In this document: piece after piece, positions 6,904 through 14,687 of the stretch
Layout of the letters: every line of letters begins with the position of its first letter
Numbering within the stretch: position 1 is the stretch's first letter
Source of the DNA: Lachnospiraceae bacterium
GTDB taxonomy: Bacteria; Bacillota; Clostridia; Lachnospirales; Lachnospiraceae
NCBI GenBank assembly: GCA_009774585.1
Contig: VSOA01000018.1
Location: 1-23,614 of the forward strand
DNA: 23,614 bases
Direction of reading: 5' to 3'
The notes under the pieces: model-generated
What the model saw: only the letters and a program-made list of their open reading frames with translations
The model's database searches: none
Told to the model about the DNA's origin: nothing
Made by a program: the position numbers and the translations under genes

Positions 6904-8703
6904 TTACTTTCCCTTCAAGACCTCTTCCTTCTCTCTCAATATAGCATGTCCGTCGGTAATTTCATATATTTTGTTGCACTTTCTGATTGTCGTCAGTCTG
7001 TGTGCCACAATAATAAGCGTTTTATGCCCCTGCAGAGCCTCGATAGATTCCATAACGGCACTTTCCGTCTCATTATCCAGCGCGGAGGTTGCTTCATCAA
7101 GAACAAGAATATCCGGATTATAGTAGAGCGCTCTGGCAATGGCAATCCTCTGTCTTTGCCCTCCTGAGAACTTAACGCCTCTCTCTCCCACAATCGTGTT
7201 TAGTTCATTTGGCAGCCCCTGCACAAACTCCTTTAACTGTGCCTGCTCTAACGCGCTCCAGACCATCTCGTCATTGATTTCTTCCTGACGAAGTCCGAAT
7301 GCTATATTGTTCCTGATCGTGTCATCTACCAGAAAAACAACCTGCGGCACATAACCAATCAGGCGGCTCCATTTCCGTGGAATTGTTTCAATCCCAATAC
7401 CGTCTACCGATACGGCTCCCCCTTCCGGATGAAGCAGCCCCAGAATCACATCCGCCAAGGTCGTTTTGCCTGCGCCCGAAGCGCCAATCAGAGCGACTGA
7501 ATCCCCTTTCTCAATCGTAATTGACACATCCTGCAGAACATATTTATCCGAACGCGGATATTTCCAGCGGATATTCCTTACTTCTACCTTGTCGCGAAAT
7601 GAGTATTCTACATCAGACTGTTCTTCAACTTCTTTATTAATCTGTCTGTCAATGATCTGCCGGTATTCTTCCACTGCATGTAATTCATCCGATACCGCTT
7701 CCGCCGTAGGCCGATAATATACTACATTGTTTAAATAACCCGTCATTCGTGAAACAGATGGAAGGATACGAAATGCTGCAACTGCAAACACGCTGAGTTT
7801 CGGTACAAATTCTTCTACCGCAACTCCCGACGCCAGTCGCAGACACACCACCAGAATAAGCCCGATGATACAAACTGTCTCAATTAGTCTTTCCGGCAGC
7901 GCGCTGATTGTCTCAAAAGATACCTCTAATTTACGCTGACCTTCATATGCCTCCTCATATGCCTCCACAAAACAATCCGCCCGCTGCATAACCTGTACTT
8001 CTTTATAACCGTTCACTGCCTGATAAGCGCACTTCGTGCGTTCTACATTAGCATCTCTTTGCTTGGCGCCTATTTTACTCAGGCGATTCTTGAAGAAAAA
8101 AGTAATGCCGAAGAAACATAGTCCGGCAATCAGCAATATTTGTAATGCCATAACAGCATCAACAGAAATGGTAAAAATGCCAATCAGCACCACCGTAAAA
8201 AACTCCGAAAAAAAACGGAACCCATTTTGCAGTATTTCTAACACACCAAATACGTCTGTCGATAATGTTCGTATAATTTCTGCACTATTGATATCCAGAA
8301 AATATACGTAAGGTCTTTTCATATAAGATGCCAGCATTTTGGTAGATAGATTTTTCTGGAATCTCCAGCGAAATTTAGACTGTATCCTTGAGGATGCGAA
8401 CAAGTATACATTTTTAATCACATACACTAACGAAATAAATACACCGCAAAGATAAACAATGCTGTATGTATCTTTCAAGTTTAATGTCCTTACAATGACG
8501 GCTATATACCACTTATTCACCAATTCCTCTGGTTCCATAATAGACTGGATAAATGGTAAAATCGCCGAAACACCCAAAGTTTCAAACAAGGCTCCGCCAA
8601 TGATCAATATAAAAATGGCGGCAGACTGCCTCTTCTGTTTCTCCGTCATAATATAACGGAGTTGATTCCACATCCGGATCAATGTTCCAAAATCCTTAAG
8701 CAT
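6904..8703 (-). CDS. ABC exporter, MsbA/PglK-like lipid-linked oligosaccharide flippase
   Basis: 599 residues in one chain: a membrane domain of about 330 residues with several hydrophobic helices (for example 'FILIIGGALFETLGVSAILPFI' near 31-52) and a C-terminal ATPase. The ATPase has Walker A GASGAGKTT at 407-415, signature SGGQRQR at 513-519, Walker B ILVLDE at 532-537 and the switch His568 in VAHRL. Half-transporters of this type flip lipid A (MsbA) or undecaprenyl-linked glycans (PglK). Its place between glycosyltransferases suggests it flips this locus's lipid-linked glycan. The gene is 3 bases before the GT11 gene and preceded by an AAGGA site. A peptide or drug exporter is a less likely alternative. 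Confidence 0.9.
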   Translation of the reverse strand: MLKDFGTLIRMWNQLRYIMTEKQKRQSAAIFILIIGGALFETLGVSAILPFIQSIMEPEELVNKWYIAVIVRTLNLKDTYSIVYLCGVFISLVYVIKNVYLFASSRIQSKFRWRFQKNLSTKMLASYMKRPYVYFLDINSAEIIRTLSTDVFGVLEILQNGFRFFSEFFTVVLIGIFTISVDAVMALQILLIAGLCFFGITFFFKNRLSKIGAKQRDANVERTKCAYQAVNGYKEVQVMQRADCFVEAYEEAYEGQRKLEVSFETISALPERLIETVCIIGLILVVCLRLASGVAVEEFVPKLSVFAVAAFRILPSVSRMTGYLNNVVYYRPTAEAVSDELHAVEEYRQIIDRQINKEVEEQSDVEYSFRDKVEVRNIRWKYPRSDKYVLQDVSITIEKGDSVALIGASGAGKTTLADVILGLLHPEGGAVSVDGIGIETIPRKWSRLIGYVPQVVFLVDDTIRNNIAFGLRQEEINDEMVWSALEQAQLKEFVQGLPNELNTIVGERGVKFSGGQRQRIAIARALYYNPDILVLDEATSALDNETESAVMESIEALQGHKTLIIVAHRLTTIRKCNKIYEITDGHAILREKEEVLKGK

Positions 8704-8720
8704 CTACCTATTCCTTCCTA

Positions 8721-9713
8721 TCAATCTCCTCTGAGTTTTCCGACTGCCTTATGCATATTAACACTAAGCCAGATTCTTATTCTGTCGTACCATGCATTAC
8801 GATATACAAATCCGAAACGCTTCCAATATCTCTTAAAACTATAAACATGATTTGCCGTATAGAACAGCCGCATTCTTTGTTCTAACGCCCGATAGGAATC
8901 TCTCGGATGGTCCCATATGCCACAAATCCTGCATACAATGTCTTCCCTATGCACGATTTCCTCTTCCGTCAGTCCTCCTCTGAAAAACGCTCCTGTTACA
9001 TCATAGTCTATATGATACTTCGCCAGATATTCTTTATTCAAGGCGTCATTGACACTGCCCAGCGTATCGCCGTAGACTGCGCTTGCGCTTTCACCGTGCA
9101 GTCTGTATATAAGAAGACATTCTTTCAGGTTCGCGCAGGGAAAACGCTCTACGACACGTTTCCACAGTTCAAAGTCTTCACTGTACGGCGTGTTTCGATA
9201 GAATAGGTTCTCCTGCAGAAAAGCTTCTCTGCGCCACATCACGGTAGGATGTCCGAACGGGTTACCCAGCATACACTCGAACCGTATACTGCCGGCATCG
9301 GTAAAATATCCTCTGTCATCCGTATGCCCGTCATCATACAGCCCCCTCATAGCCGTACCGCACATCACGATATCAGGATGACTATCCAAATATTTCACCT
9401 GCTTCTCAAAACGTTTAGGCAGGCTGATATCGTCCGCGTCCATTCTGGCAATGTATTGACCCTTGGCTGCTTTCATGCCGAGATTCAACGATTCCGCCAA
9501 TCCAAGTTTCGTTTCTTTATTCTCAATCACACGGACTCTTTCATCCGCCTTCTTATTCTCTATAATATCCCTGCTCGCCGCATTACTCCCATACTCAAGC
9601 AGAACTAATAACTCAAAATCGCGGAACGTCTGATTCAGAATACTGTCAATCGCTTCCCCCAGAAACTTTTCTCCATTATATACCGGCAGCAATACGCTTA
9701 CTTTAGGCTGCAT
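8721..9713 (-). CDS. Glycosyltransferase family 2 with a variant nucleotide-binding loop
   Basis: 330 residues. The GT-A start 'KVSVLLPVYNGEKFLGEAIDS' and the MDADD motif at 91-95 are standard, as is 'FGHPTVMWRREAF' further on, typical of bacterial GT2 acceptor regions. The loop that usually reads VDDGSTD instead reads 'LLEYGSN' at 38-44, replacing the first aspartates; some GT2 relatives have an EYGS variant, so the protein need not be inactive. It is 23 bases after the GT4 gene and 17 bases before the ABC exporter. The C-terminal third is basic and aromatic ('YSFKRYWKRFGFVYRNAW') and may contact the membrane. Confidence 0.88.
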   Translation of the reverse strand: MQPKVSVLLPVYNGEKFLGEAIDSILNQTFRDFELLVLLEYGSNAASRDIIENKKADERVRVIENKETKLGLAESLNLGMKAAKGQYIARMDADDISLPKRFEKQVKYLDSHPDIVMCGTAMRGLYDDGHTDDRGYFTDAGSIRFECMLGNPFGHPTVMWRREAFLQENLFYRNTPYSEDFELWKRVVERFPCANLKECLLIYRLHGESASAVYGDTLGSVNDALNKEYLAKYHIDYDVTGAFFRGGLTEEEIVHREDIVCRICGIWDHPRDSYRALEQRMRLFYTANHVYSFKRYWKRFGFVYRNAWYDRIRIWLSVNMHKAVGKLRGD

Positions 9714-9736
9714 ACTATCTGTTCACCATCATCTTT

Positions 9737-10909
9737 CTACTTAGAATCCTTACATGCCAAATCATAGAAAATCTCCATATACTGCCTGCTGATATGGCTG
9801 ATCTCAAACTTATTCTCCGCATATTCTTTAATTTTCTCAGTATCGAATTCGCCATACCTGCGAATCATCTCTTCCATTCCCTCGGCAAGAGCCTGCGTAC
9901 TCCCTTTGTCCACAACAATAGCCGTATCTCTTGTCACAAGCGAATTAGCTCCTCCCGATTTCGTGACTAGCACAGGCTTACCAAGCAGCATCGCCTCCTG
10001 CACGGACACACCGGAGCATTCCAGAATACTCGAAGATACAAAGAAATCCATCTGACCGACGATCTCATATACCTTATCTCTCGGGCAGTCACCGTAGAAG
10101 ATGCACTCTTTATCAATTCCAAGTTCTTTCGCCATCTGCATATAATGCTCTCTATATTCCCCTTCACCGACAATATGCAGTACAGCCTGACAGCCCTTGT
10201 CCAGAATCTGCCGCATAGCCGGAAGAAGATACTGATATCCTTTGATATCAATACTGTAGAAAAGTCCTACGATCACAATATTGGTAACGCCTTCCACACG
10301 GTAATTCTTGCCGCTGCCGGATACAATATCCGCCGGCTGGATGCCATTATATACAACATGAAACTTCAGTTTTGGGAAAAACTGTTGCAAATTATTCTTT
10401 AGGTTCTCCGAACAGCATGCAATATAGTCACAGTGTCCATACACGTATTTGGAAATATAATACCCCACCTTGCCTGCCAAAGACACTTCCGTGGAAGAAT
10501 GTTCCATAAGGACAAGCGGAATATGATAAAAATCACTTAAGAAAGCTGCATATTTTCCTGCTTCAACGGCTACATGCGCAAAAATAATATCCGGTTGGAA
10601 TTCTTCCCTGATTTTACGGAATGATCGGAAAATGCGAATGCGGTTCCCGATCCGCTCCTTGGGATGAAACTGACTGCGATAGGTGAGCACGCCTCTGTCT
10701 TCATGCCTCACCATATCTTCTTCGAGCGTCCGATCAAAAGGATAATAAACTGCCACATTACAGTAATTCTGGAGATCAACCGCCTGCTCATAATGAAAAA
10801 TACCGGTGGTTACATTATCGCGCCTATAACTGAAATACCAGCTCGGCATAATCAGGATATTCAGTTTTCTTCTTCCGTCATTGCCCATGCTGGTATCAGT
10901 CATCTGCAT
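9737..10909 (-). CDS. Glycosyltransferase family 4
   Basis: 390 residues with a GT-B fold. The N-terminal Rossmann domain starts at 'LNILIMPSWYF' (about 17) and has 'HVAVEAGKYAAFLS' at 112-125, which fits the acceptor loop. The C-terminal domain has VYNGI at 186-190, VGEGEYRE at 247-254 and the E-x7-E signature with Glu297 and Glu305 in 'ECSGVSVQEAMLLGKPV', typical of retaining GT4 enzymes. AGAGGG sits 5 bases before the ATG. There are 18 bases from the aminotransferase stop and 23 bases to the next gene. It should act on the cytoplasmic membrane face during assembly of the repeat unit; donor and linkage are not readable. Confidence 0.92.
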   Translation of the reverse strand: MQMTDTSMGNDGRRKLNILIMPSWYFSYRRDNVTTGIFHYEQAVDLQNYCNVAVYYPFDRTLEEDMVRHEDRGVLTYRSQFHPKERIGNRIRIFRSFRKIREEFQPDIIFAHVAVEAGKYAAFLSDFYHIPLVLMEHSSTEVSLAGKVGYYISKYVYGHCDYIACCSENLKNNLQQFFPKLKFHVVYNGIQPADIVSGSGKNYRVEGVTNIVIVGLFYSIDIKGYQYLLPAMRQILDKGCQAVLHIVGEGEYREHYMQMAKELGIDKECIFYGDCPRDKVYEIVGQMDFFVSSSILECSGVSVQEAMLLGKPVLVTKSGGANSLVTRDTAIVVDKGSTQALAEGMEEMIRRYGEFDTEKIKEYAENKFEISHISRQYMEIFYDLACKDSK

Positions 10910-10927
10910 CGTTTCCCTCTTATCATC

Positions 10928-12040
10928 TTATAATGAGTTTCCAAACGCTTTCACCCTGTCAATAATCTGATCCACATCATCCATAGACAGACTCGGGTGC
11001 AGCGGAATATTCAATCCGGTCTCGTTAAGAATCTCGCTGTTAGGAAGTTTTGCCGTACTCTTATACAGCGGATTCAAATGCAGCGGATGATAGCGGAGCG
11101 TCGTATAGATTCCTTCGTCAAACAGCTTCTTAGCCATCTCGTCACGCTTAGGAACACGAATAAAGTAAGTAAAATACGAATGCTTGTCTCCCTGCGCCTC
11201 ATCTGCATCAAGCGGCGTCTCTATCCAATCCACCGGACGGAAAGCTTCCTGATAAATATCCCATATCTTCTTGCGGTACGCCTGCAAATCATCCAGCTTT
11301 CCGATTTGCGCGAGTCCTATTCCCGCCGCTATATCAGAAGGATTCATCTTGATAAAAGGCTCCACAATATTGTATTCCCACCAACGGTCCTTACCATGTG
11401 TGGACGCCTCGAAACCGGATTTGCCGATACCACAATAACGCAAGATATCCGCACGCTCAATTTTCTTAGGGTCTTTGGTCACAACACCGCCGCCCTCGCC
11501 GATAGAGAGATTCTTGACTGCATCAAAGCTATATACACCCGCATCGCCGATGGTTCCGCACGGCTTTCCTTTGTACAGAGAATCAACCGCATGGCAGGCA
11601 TCTTCAATCACCGGGTAGCCAAGTTCTATAATCGGATCTAAATCTACCGGCAGTCCTGCATAATGGACAATCATAATCGCACTCGTATTCTTCGTAATAT
11701 GCGGTTTAATCGTCTCTGCCGTAACGTTCTGTGACTCTAAATCCACATCGCAGAACACCGGAACACAGCCCGCCAGCATGATTACCTGCGCGCAGGATAC
11801 CCATGTGAAAGACGGTACGATAACCTCGCTCCCCTTCGGAAGTTCCAGCAAAGTAAGCGCCATATAAAGTCCGTTGGAGCCGCTGTCCACCAGCACAAAT
11901 TTATCTTTATGAAGTCTTTTTGCCATTTGTGCTTCAAAAGCTTTGGTCTTTGGACCCATTCCCATCCATTTGTTATTAATGCTGTCCGCAATCTGTTCTA
12001 TTTCTTCTTGTCCGACTTTAGATCCAAAAACATTAATCAT
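10928..12040 (-). CDS. DegT/DnrJ/EryC1/StrS-family sugar aminotransferase
   Basis: 370 residues, the usual length. This PLP enzyme moves an amino group from glutamate to a keto sugar nucleotide. Visible elements are VDSGSNGLYMAL at 51-62 (phosphate-binding turn), EDACHAV at 146-152 (the PLP-ring Asp) and SFDAVKNLSIGEGGG at 171-185 with the Schiff-base Lys176. The Asp in 'SFDAVK' replaces the common His, a variant found in part of the family. A strong GAGGAGG precedes the ATG. It pairs with the GNAT gene 3 bases upstream. The 4,6-dehydratase that would supply its keto-sugar is not in the window. It is clearly different from the second family member at 3736-4854. Confidence 0.92.
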   Translation of the reverse strand: MINVFGSKVGQEEIEQIADSINNKWMGMGPKTKAFEAQMAKRLHKDKFVLVDSGSNGLYMALTLLELPKGSEVIVPSFTWVSCAQVIMLAGCVPVFCDVDLESQNVTAETIKPHITKNTSAIMIVHYAGLPVDLDPIIELGYPVIEDACHAVDSLYKGKPCGTIGDAGVYSFDAVKNLSIGEGGGVVTKDPKKIERADILRYCGIGKSGFEASTHGKDRWWEYNIVEPFIKMNPSDIAAGIGLAQIGKLDDLQAYRKKIWDIYQEAFRPVDWIETPLDADEAQGDKHSYFTYFIRVPKRDEMAKKLFDEGIYTTLRYHPLHLNPLYKSTAKLPNSEILNETGLNIPLHPSLSMDDVDQIIDRVKAFGNSL

Positions 12041-12043
12041 AAT

Positions 12044-12562
12044 TTATTCCTCCTCGACGTCAATCTGAACCACAGGAATATCATCGTTACTGATTCCCAT
12101 AATATAATACTCTTTTTCCTCTAAAATAGCAAACCCGCATTTCTGATACCACCGAACTGCCGGATTGTCTTTTAACACATCACATTTAATCTTTCGCCCG
12201 GGGAACTTTTCTGTAATATAAGACAGCATCACATGCATGGCATCTTTCATAGATACCCCTCGTACGCCGTCTTCCCCTCTGATAATATTATATAAGTCGA
12301 TGGCGTCCCCATCTTCTGTGCGGAATGCCATACATCCGATTGGATGACCGTCTTCCTCCACCATAAACATGTAATCGTCCGCCCGGTCCAGATATCCTTG
12401 AAACCATCTCTTCTGTTGCTCCGGTTGAATCGTCTCTTGATAGAAGAAGCTTGTCCGGTGGTTGTTCTTCCAAATTCTCAGATTCTCCAGATTGGCGTCT
12501 GTGGCGGACACTAAACTTAAACCGGGGAAACCTTCACATCTGATCGTAATCTTCTTATCCAT
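12044..12562 (-). CDS. GNAT-family N-acyltransferase
   Basis: 172 residues with a GNAT fold: an N-terminal strand followed by 'RIWKNNHRTSFFYQETI' and 'QQKRWFQGYL', similar to PseH/WecD-type amino-sugar acetyltransferases, then a central 'EDGHPIGCMAFR' strand and the C-terminal 'DNPAVRWYQKCGFAILEE' motif that closes the acetyl-CoA site. GAGGAG lies 4-5 bases before the ATG. It is 10 bases after the previous stop and 3 bases before the aminotransferase gene, so the pair is almost certainly co-translated. The likely job is to N-acetylate the amino-deoxy sugar nucleotide made by that aminotransferase. The specific sugar (for example a 3- or 4-amino-6-deoxyhexose) cannot be determined here. Confidence 0.85.
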   Translation of the reverse strand: MDKKITIRCEGFPGLSLVSATDANLENLRIWKNNHRTSFFYQETIQPEQQKRWFQGYLDRADDYMFMVEEDGHPIGCMAFRTEDGDAIDLYNIIRGEDGVRGVSMKDAMHVMLSYITEKFPGRKIKCDVLKDNPAVRWYQKCGFAILEEKEYYIMGISNDDIPVVQIDVEEE

Positions 12563-12572
12563 TTTTCTCCTC

Positions 12573-13601
12573 TTATGCTTTCTGGCCAAATTGCAGAAGA
12601 CGCTTCGCTCTTTTTCTTCCGAGTATCAGATACGCAATATATGCCGTTATAGTCCTCAGACGCTCTCTTATAGCAACCGGATAGAATTTATTTAACCTCC
12701 GGTTATTTTCTTCATAGAAAGGCAGGTTTTGCGCCCCTACCGCTTCAAACCCCTTGCATTCATCAATCGGCTGCGCCGCATAATCATAATTTCTGGACGA
12801 AACCGGCTTGTTTGAATCTATCTGTATCTTCTCACAATTCATCCCCGTTCCGTTGTAGCCGATATTCCTTGTCTTGGACATTTTCGGGAAAATAACATAT
12901 TTACGATTCATAAAGATATAAACGCTGAACGCCATGTCCAGTTTAACAATCTCATCATGCTGCACAAGTACCGGAATATACTCCAGCATACCTTTGACAA
13001 AATTACAGAACTGGTTACAACTCGCCCTATAAAGCCTGTGCATCTGAAGCGGCCGACGCATAATTCTGTCAAAATTATGCATTGTGATATCACGATACAT
13101 TTCTTCTTCTTTCTCTCTCCATGTGGCATAACCCCATGCGGTATAATATGTGTTAACCTTTACGAGGTTACTGTTATCCTCCATCCATCTAAAAGGATAA
13201 GAATAGCCGCAAACTGCCTGTACACTCATATCCTTTTCATAAATCGCAAGATTTGTGTTCATATATGCTAGAAAATTGGACGATACCTCAATATCGTCTT
13301 CTAAATAGATGAATCTATCATACTTTTCATAAACTCTCTGCCTTACAGACACAAAGTTTTCATACCACCCTTTGTTTTCCGTCTGTTTGATCAGATAGAC
13401 ATTCGCAAAGCCTTCCACTCCTCTTTCCAGATATTCCAGTATCCGTCCATATCCTTCCCTGTGCATATCCTTCAGCGGAAAGTCTATGCCGATGTATAAG
13501 TCTGTATATACCGCATCGGGATTGTTACGCAGTGACTCTATACATCTGGCCAACTCCTCAAAGCGGCATAAAGTTATAATCAATACCGGTGCATAGTTCA
13601 T
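12573..13601 (-). CDS. GNT-I-like (GT13-type) glycosyltransferase, copy A
   Basis: 342 residues. It starts 'MNYAPVLIITLCRFEELARC', a GT-A opening, and has 'FIYLEDDIEVSSNF' at 97-110, strongly recalling the E-D-D metal-binding motif and downstream helix of N-acetylglucosaminyltransferase I (GT13). Later 'TAWGYATWRE' resembles the acceptor-side segment of such enzymes. It is a clear paralogue of the gene at 1471-2505: I count about 52 identities in the first 110 ungapped positions, and the EDD motif falls at 101-103 in both. The ATG is preceded by GGAG at 8 bases; a TTG 45 bases upstream is less likely. The tail is basic and hydrophobic (about 312-342). It probably transfers one sugar to the lipid-linked glycan; the donor is unknown. 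Confidence 0.8.
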   Translation of the reverse strand: MNYAPVLIITLCRFEELARCIESLRNNPDAVYTDLYIGIDFPLKDMHREGYGRILEYLERGVEGFANVYLIKQTENKGWYENFVSVRQRVYEKYDRFIYLEDDIEVSSNFLAYMNTNLAIYEKDMSVQAVCGYSYPFRWMEDNSNLVKVNTYYTAWGYATWREKEEEMYRDITMHNFDRIMRRPLQMHRLYRASCNQFCNFVKGMLEYIPVLVQHDEIVKLDMAFSVYIFMNRKYVIFPKMSKTRNIGYNGTGMNCEKIQIDSNKPVSSRNYDYAAQPIDECKGFEAVGAQNLPFYEENNRRLNKFYPVAIRERLRTITAYIAYLILGRKRAKRLLQFGQKA

Positions 13602-13629
13602 TGTTTTGTCTCCGAAATATATTCCCCTT

Positions 13630-14667
13630 TTACTGATAATTGCCAAGCTGAAAAATATATACCTTTTCGTATCCGCCTTTCATTCTAAGCGCTCCTAAAG
13701 TTCCATTAACCATAGGTGCGATCAATGCATCACACTTTGAAAGGCAGTAGGTGGTCGCCAGATAATCCATCATTTTTTCATACTTATACTGCGCGCCATG
13801 ACCTTTATTGATCACATCAAACAATCCTGTGCTTCCTGTATTTTTAAAGCGACTGTAATCATTAAATACCAATTCCTCTTTAAAGTGTTCCTTGAGCCCC
13901 TGCAAAATATTTTCATCTTCTGTCGCCACAAAAATCGCGTTATATTCTCCGATTTCTTCTTCCCATATCCGTTTCATTTCTTCTATCTTTTCAATTGTCA
14001 TCTGAATCGAAGGCATTATAGCATGTCCAAAGAGTTTTAAGCCCACATAGTCCGTACCACGACATTTAACTCCCAGAATTCTCCTGCTGCCGCCTCGTAT
14101 TCTGCTCCATTCTTCTTCGCATATTTTCTCAGCTTCCGGGCATAACTTGATATACTTTGAAACAAGCGAATGACTTTGCAGAATTTTATCAGCATCCAAT
14201 ATTTCGGATAACTGCCCGTCATACATACCATGACACAATACAACATTACGACTATGATATACCTCCTCGAGTGTATATGGAAAGGGCTGCAAAAAACAAT
14301 ATTCCCACCAATTAATCCGACCGATTGTTTCCTTATCATTATAATAATAATTAGGATAATGCTGCATATCCACTATAGGAATCATTCCTCTTTCAATAGC
14401 AGTTCTGATATGCCCCACTACCAAAGCGTGCACCGCAAACAATCCTGCCATTCTATGTGGGTCTCGAATAACATAAAAAACTTTGTCCGGGTTCAGATTA
14501 CCAAAAGAGGCATGTAATTCTCTCGAATTGCATACCAGATACACCAACAGATTTCTACATTTCTCCACAAGCAGGAAATTACTGTTCAACCATTTCCATT
14601 TGATAATGTGATGATATGCTTTCATTAATAATCCCGTCACTTTATGAAATGCAATCCCATTTTGCAT
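13630..14667 (-). CDS. Fucosyltransferase-fold protein (GT23/O-FucT/NodZ-like), tentative
   Basis: 345 residues. I do not recognise a close named relative, but two motifs recall the GT-B fucosyltransferase superfamily. 'LGVKCRGTDY' at 198-207 matches the position and form of the H-x-RR-x-D loop of GT23/NodZ/O-FucT enzymes, keeping the Arg and Asp. 'FVATEDENILQGLKEHF' at 246-262 matches their 'ATDD' strand and helix, and 'CLSKCDALIAPMVNGTLGA' near 308-326 matches the late donor-binding segment. There is no signal peptide. The start follows a strong GGGAGG with 9-base spacing, 20 bases after hldE. Placement right after hldE suggests it acts on the same glycan and perhaps even uses a heptose or deoxyhexose donor. 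It is distinct from the GT11 enzyme encoded near base 6500. Confidence 0.6.
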   Translation of the reverse strand: MQNGIAFHKVTGLLMKAYHHIIKWKWLNSNFLLVEKCRNLLVYLVCNSRELHASFGNLNPDKVFYVIRDPHRMAGLFAVHALVVGHIRTAIERGMIPIVDMQHYPNYYYNDKETIGRINWWEYCFLQPFPYTLEEVYHSRNVVLCHGMYDGQLSEILDADKILQSHSLVSKYIKLCPEAEKICEEEWSRIRGGSRRILGVKCRGTDYVGLKLFGHAIMPSIQMTIEKIEEMKRIWEEEIGEYNAIFVATEDENILQGLKEHFKEELVFNDYSRFKNTGSTGLFDVINKGHGAQYKYEKMMDYLATTYCLSKCDALIAPMVNGTLGALRMKGGYEKVYIFQLGNYQ

Positions 14668-14676
14668 AATAATGCG

Positions 14677-14682
14677 CCTCCC
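14677..14682 (-). promoter_or_regulatory. Ribosome binding site that sets the start of the gene after hldE
   Basis: GGGAGG lies 9 bases before the ATG at 14667. It argues against the longer frame from 14703, which would overlap hldE by 16 bases with no visible ribosome site. Confidence 0.65.
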
Positions 14683-14687
14683 AACAG

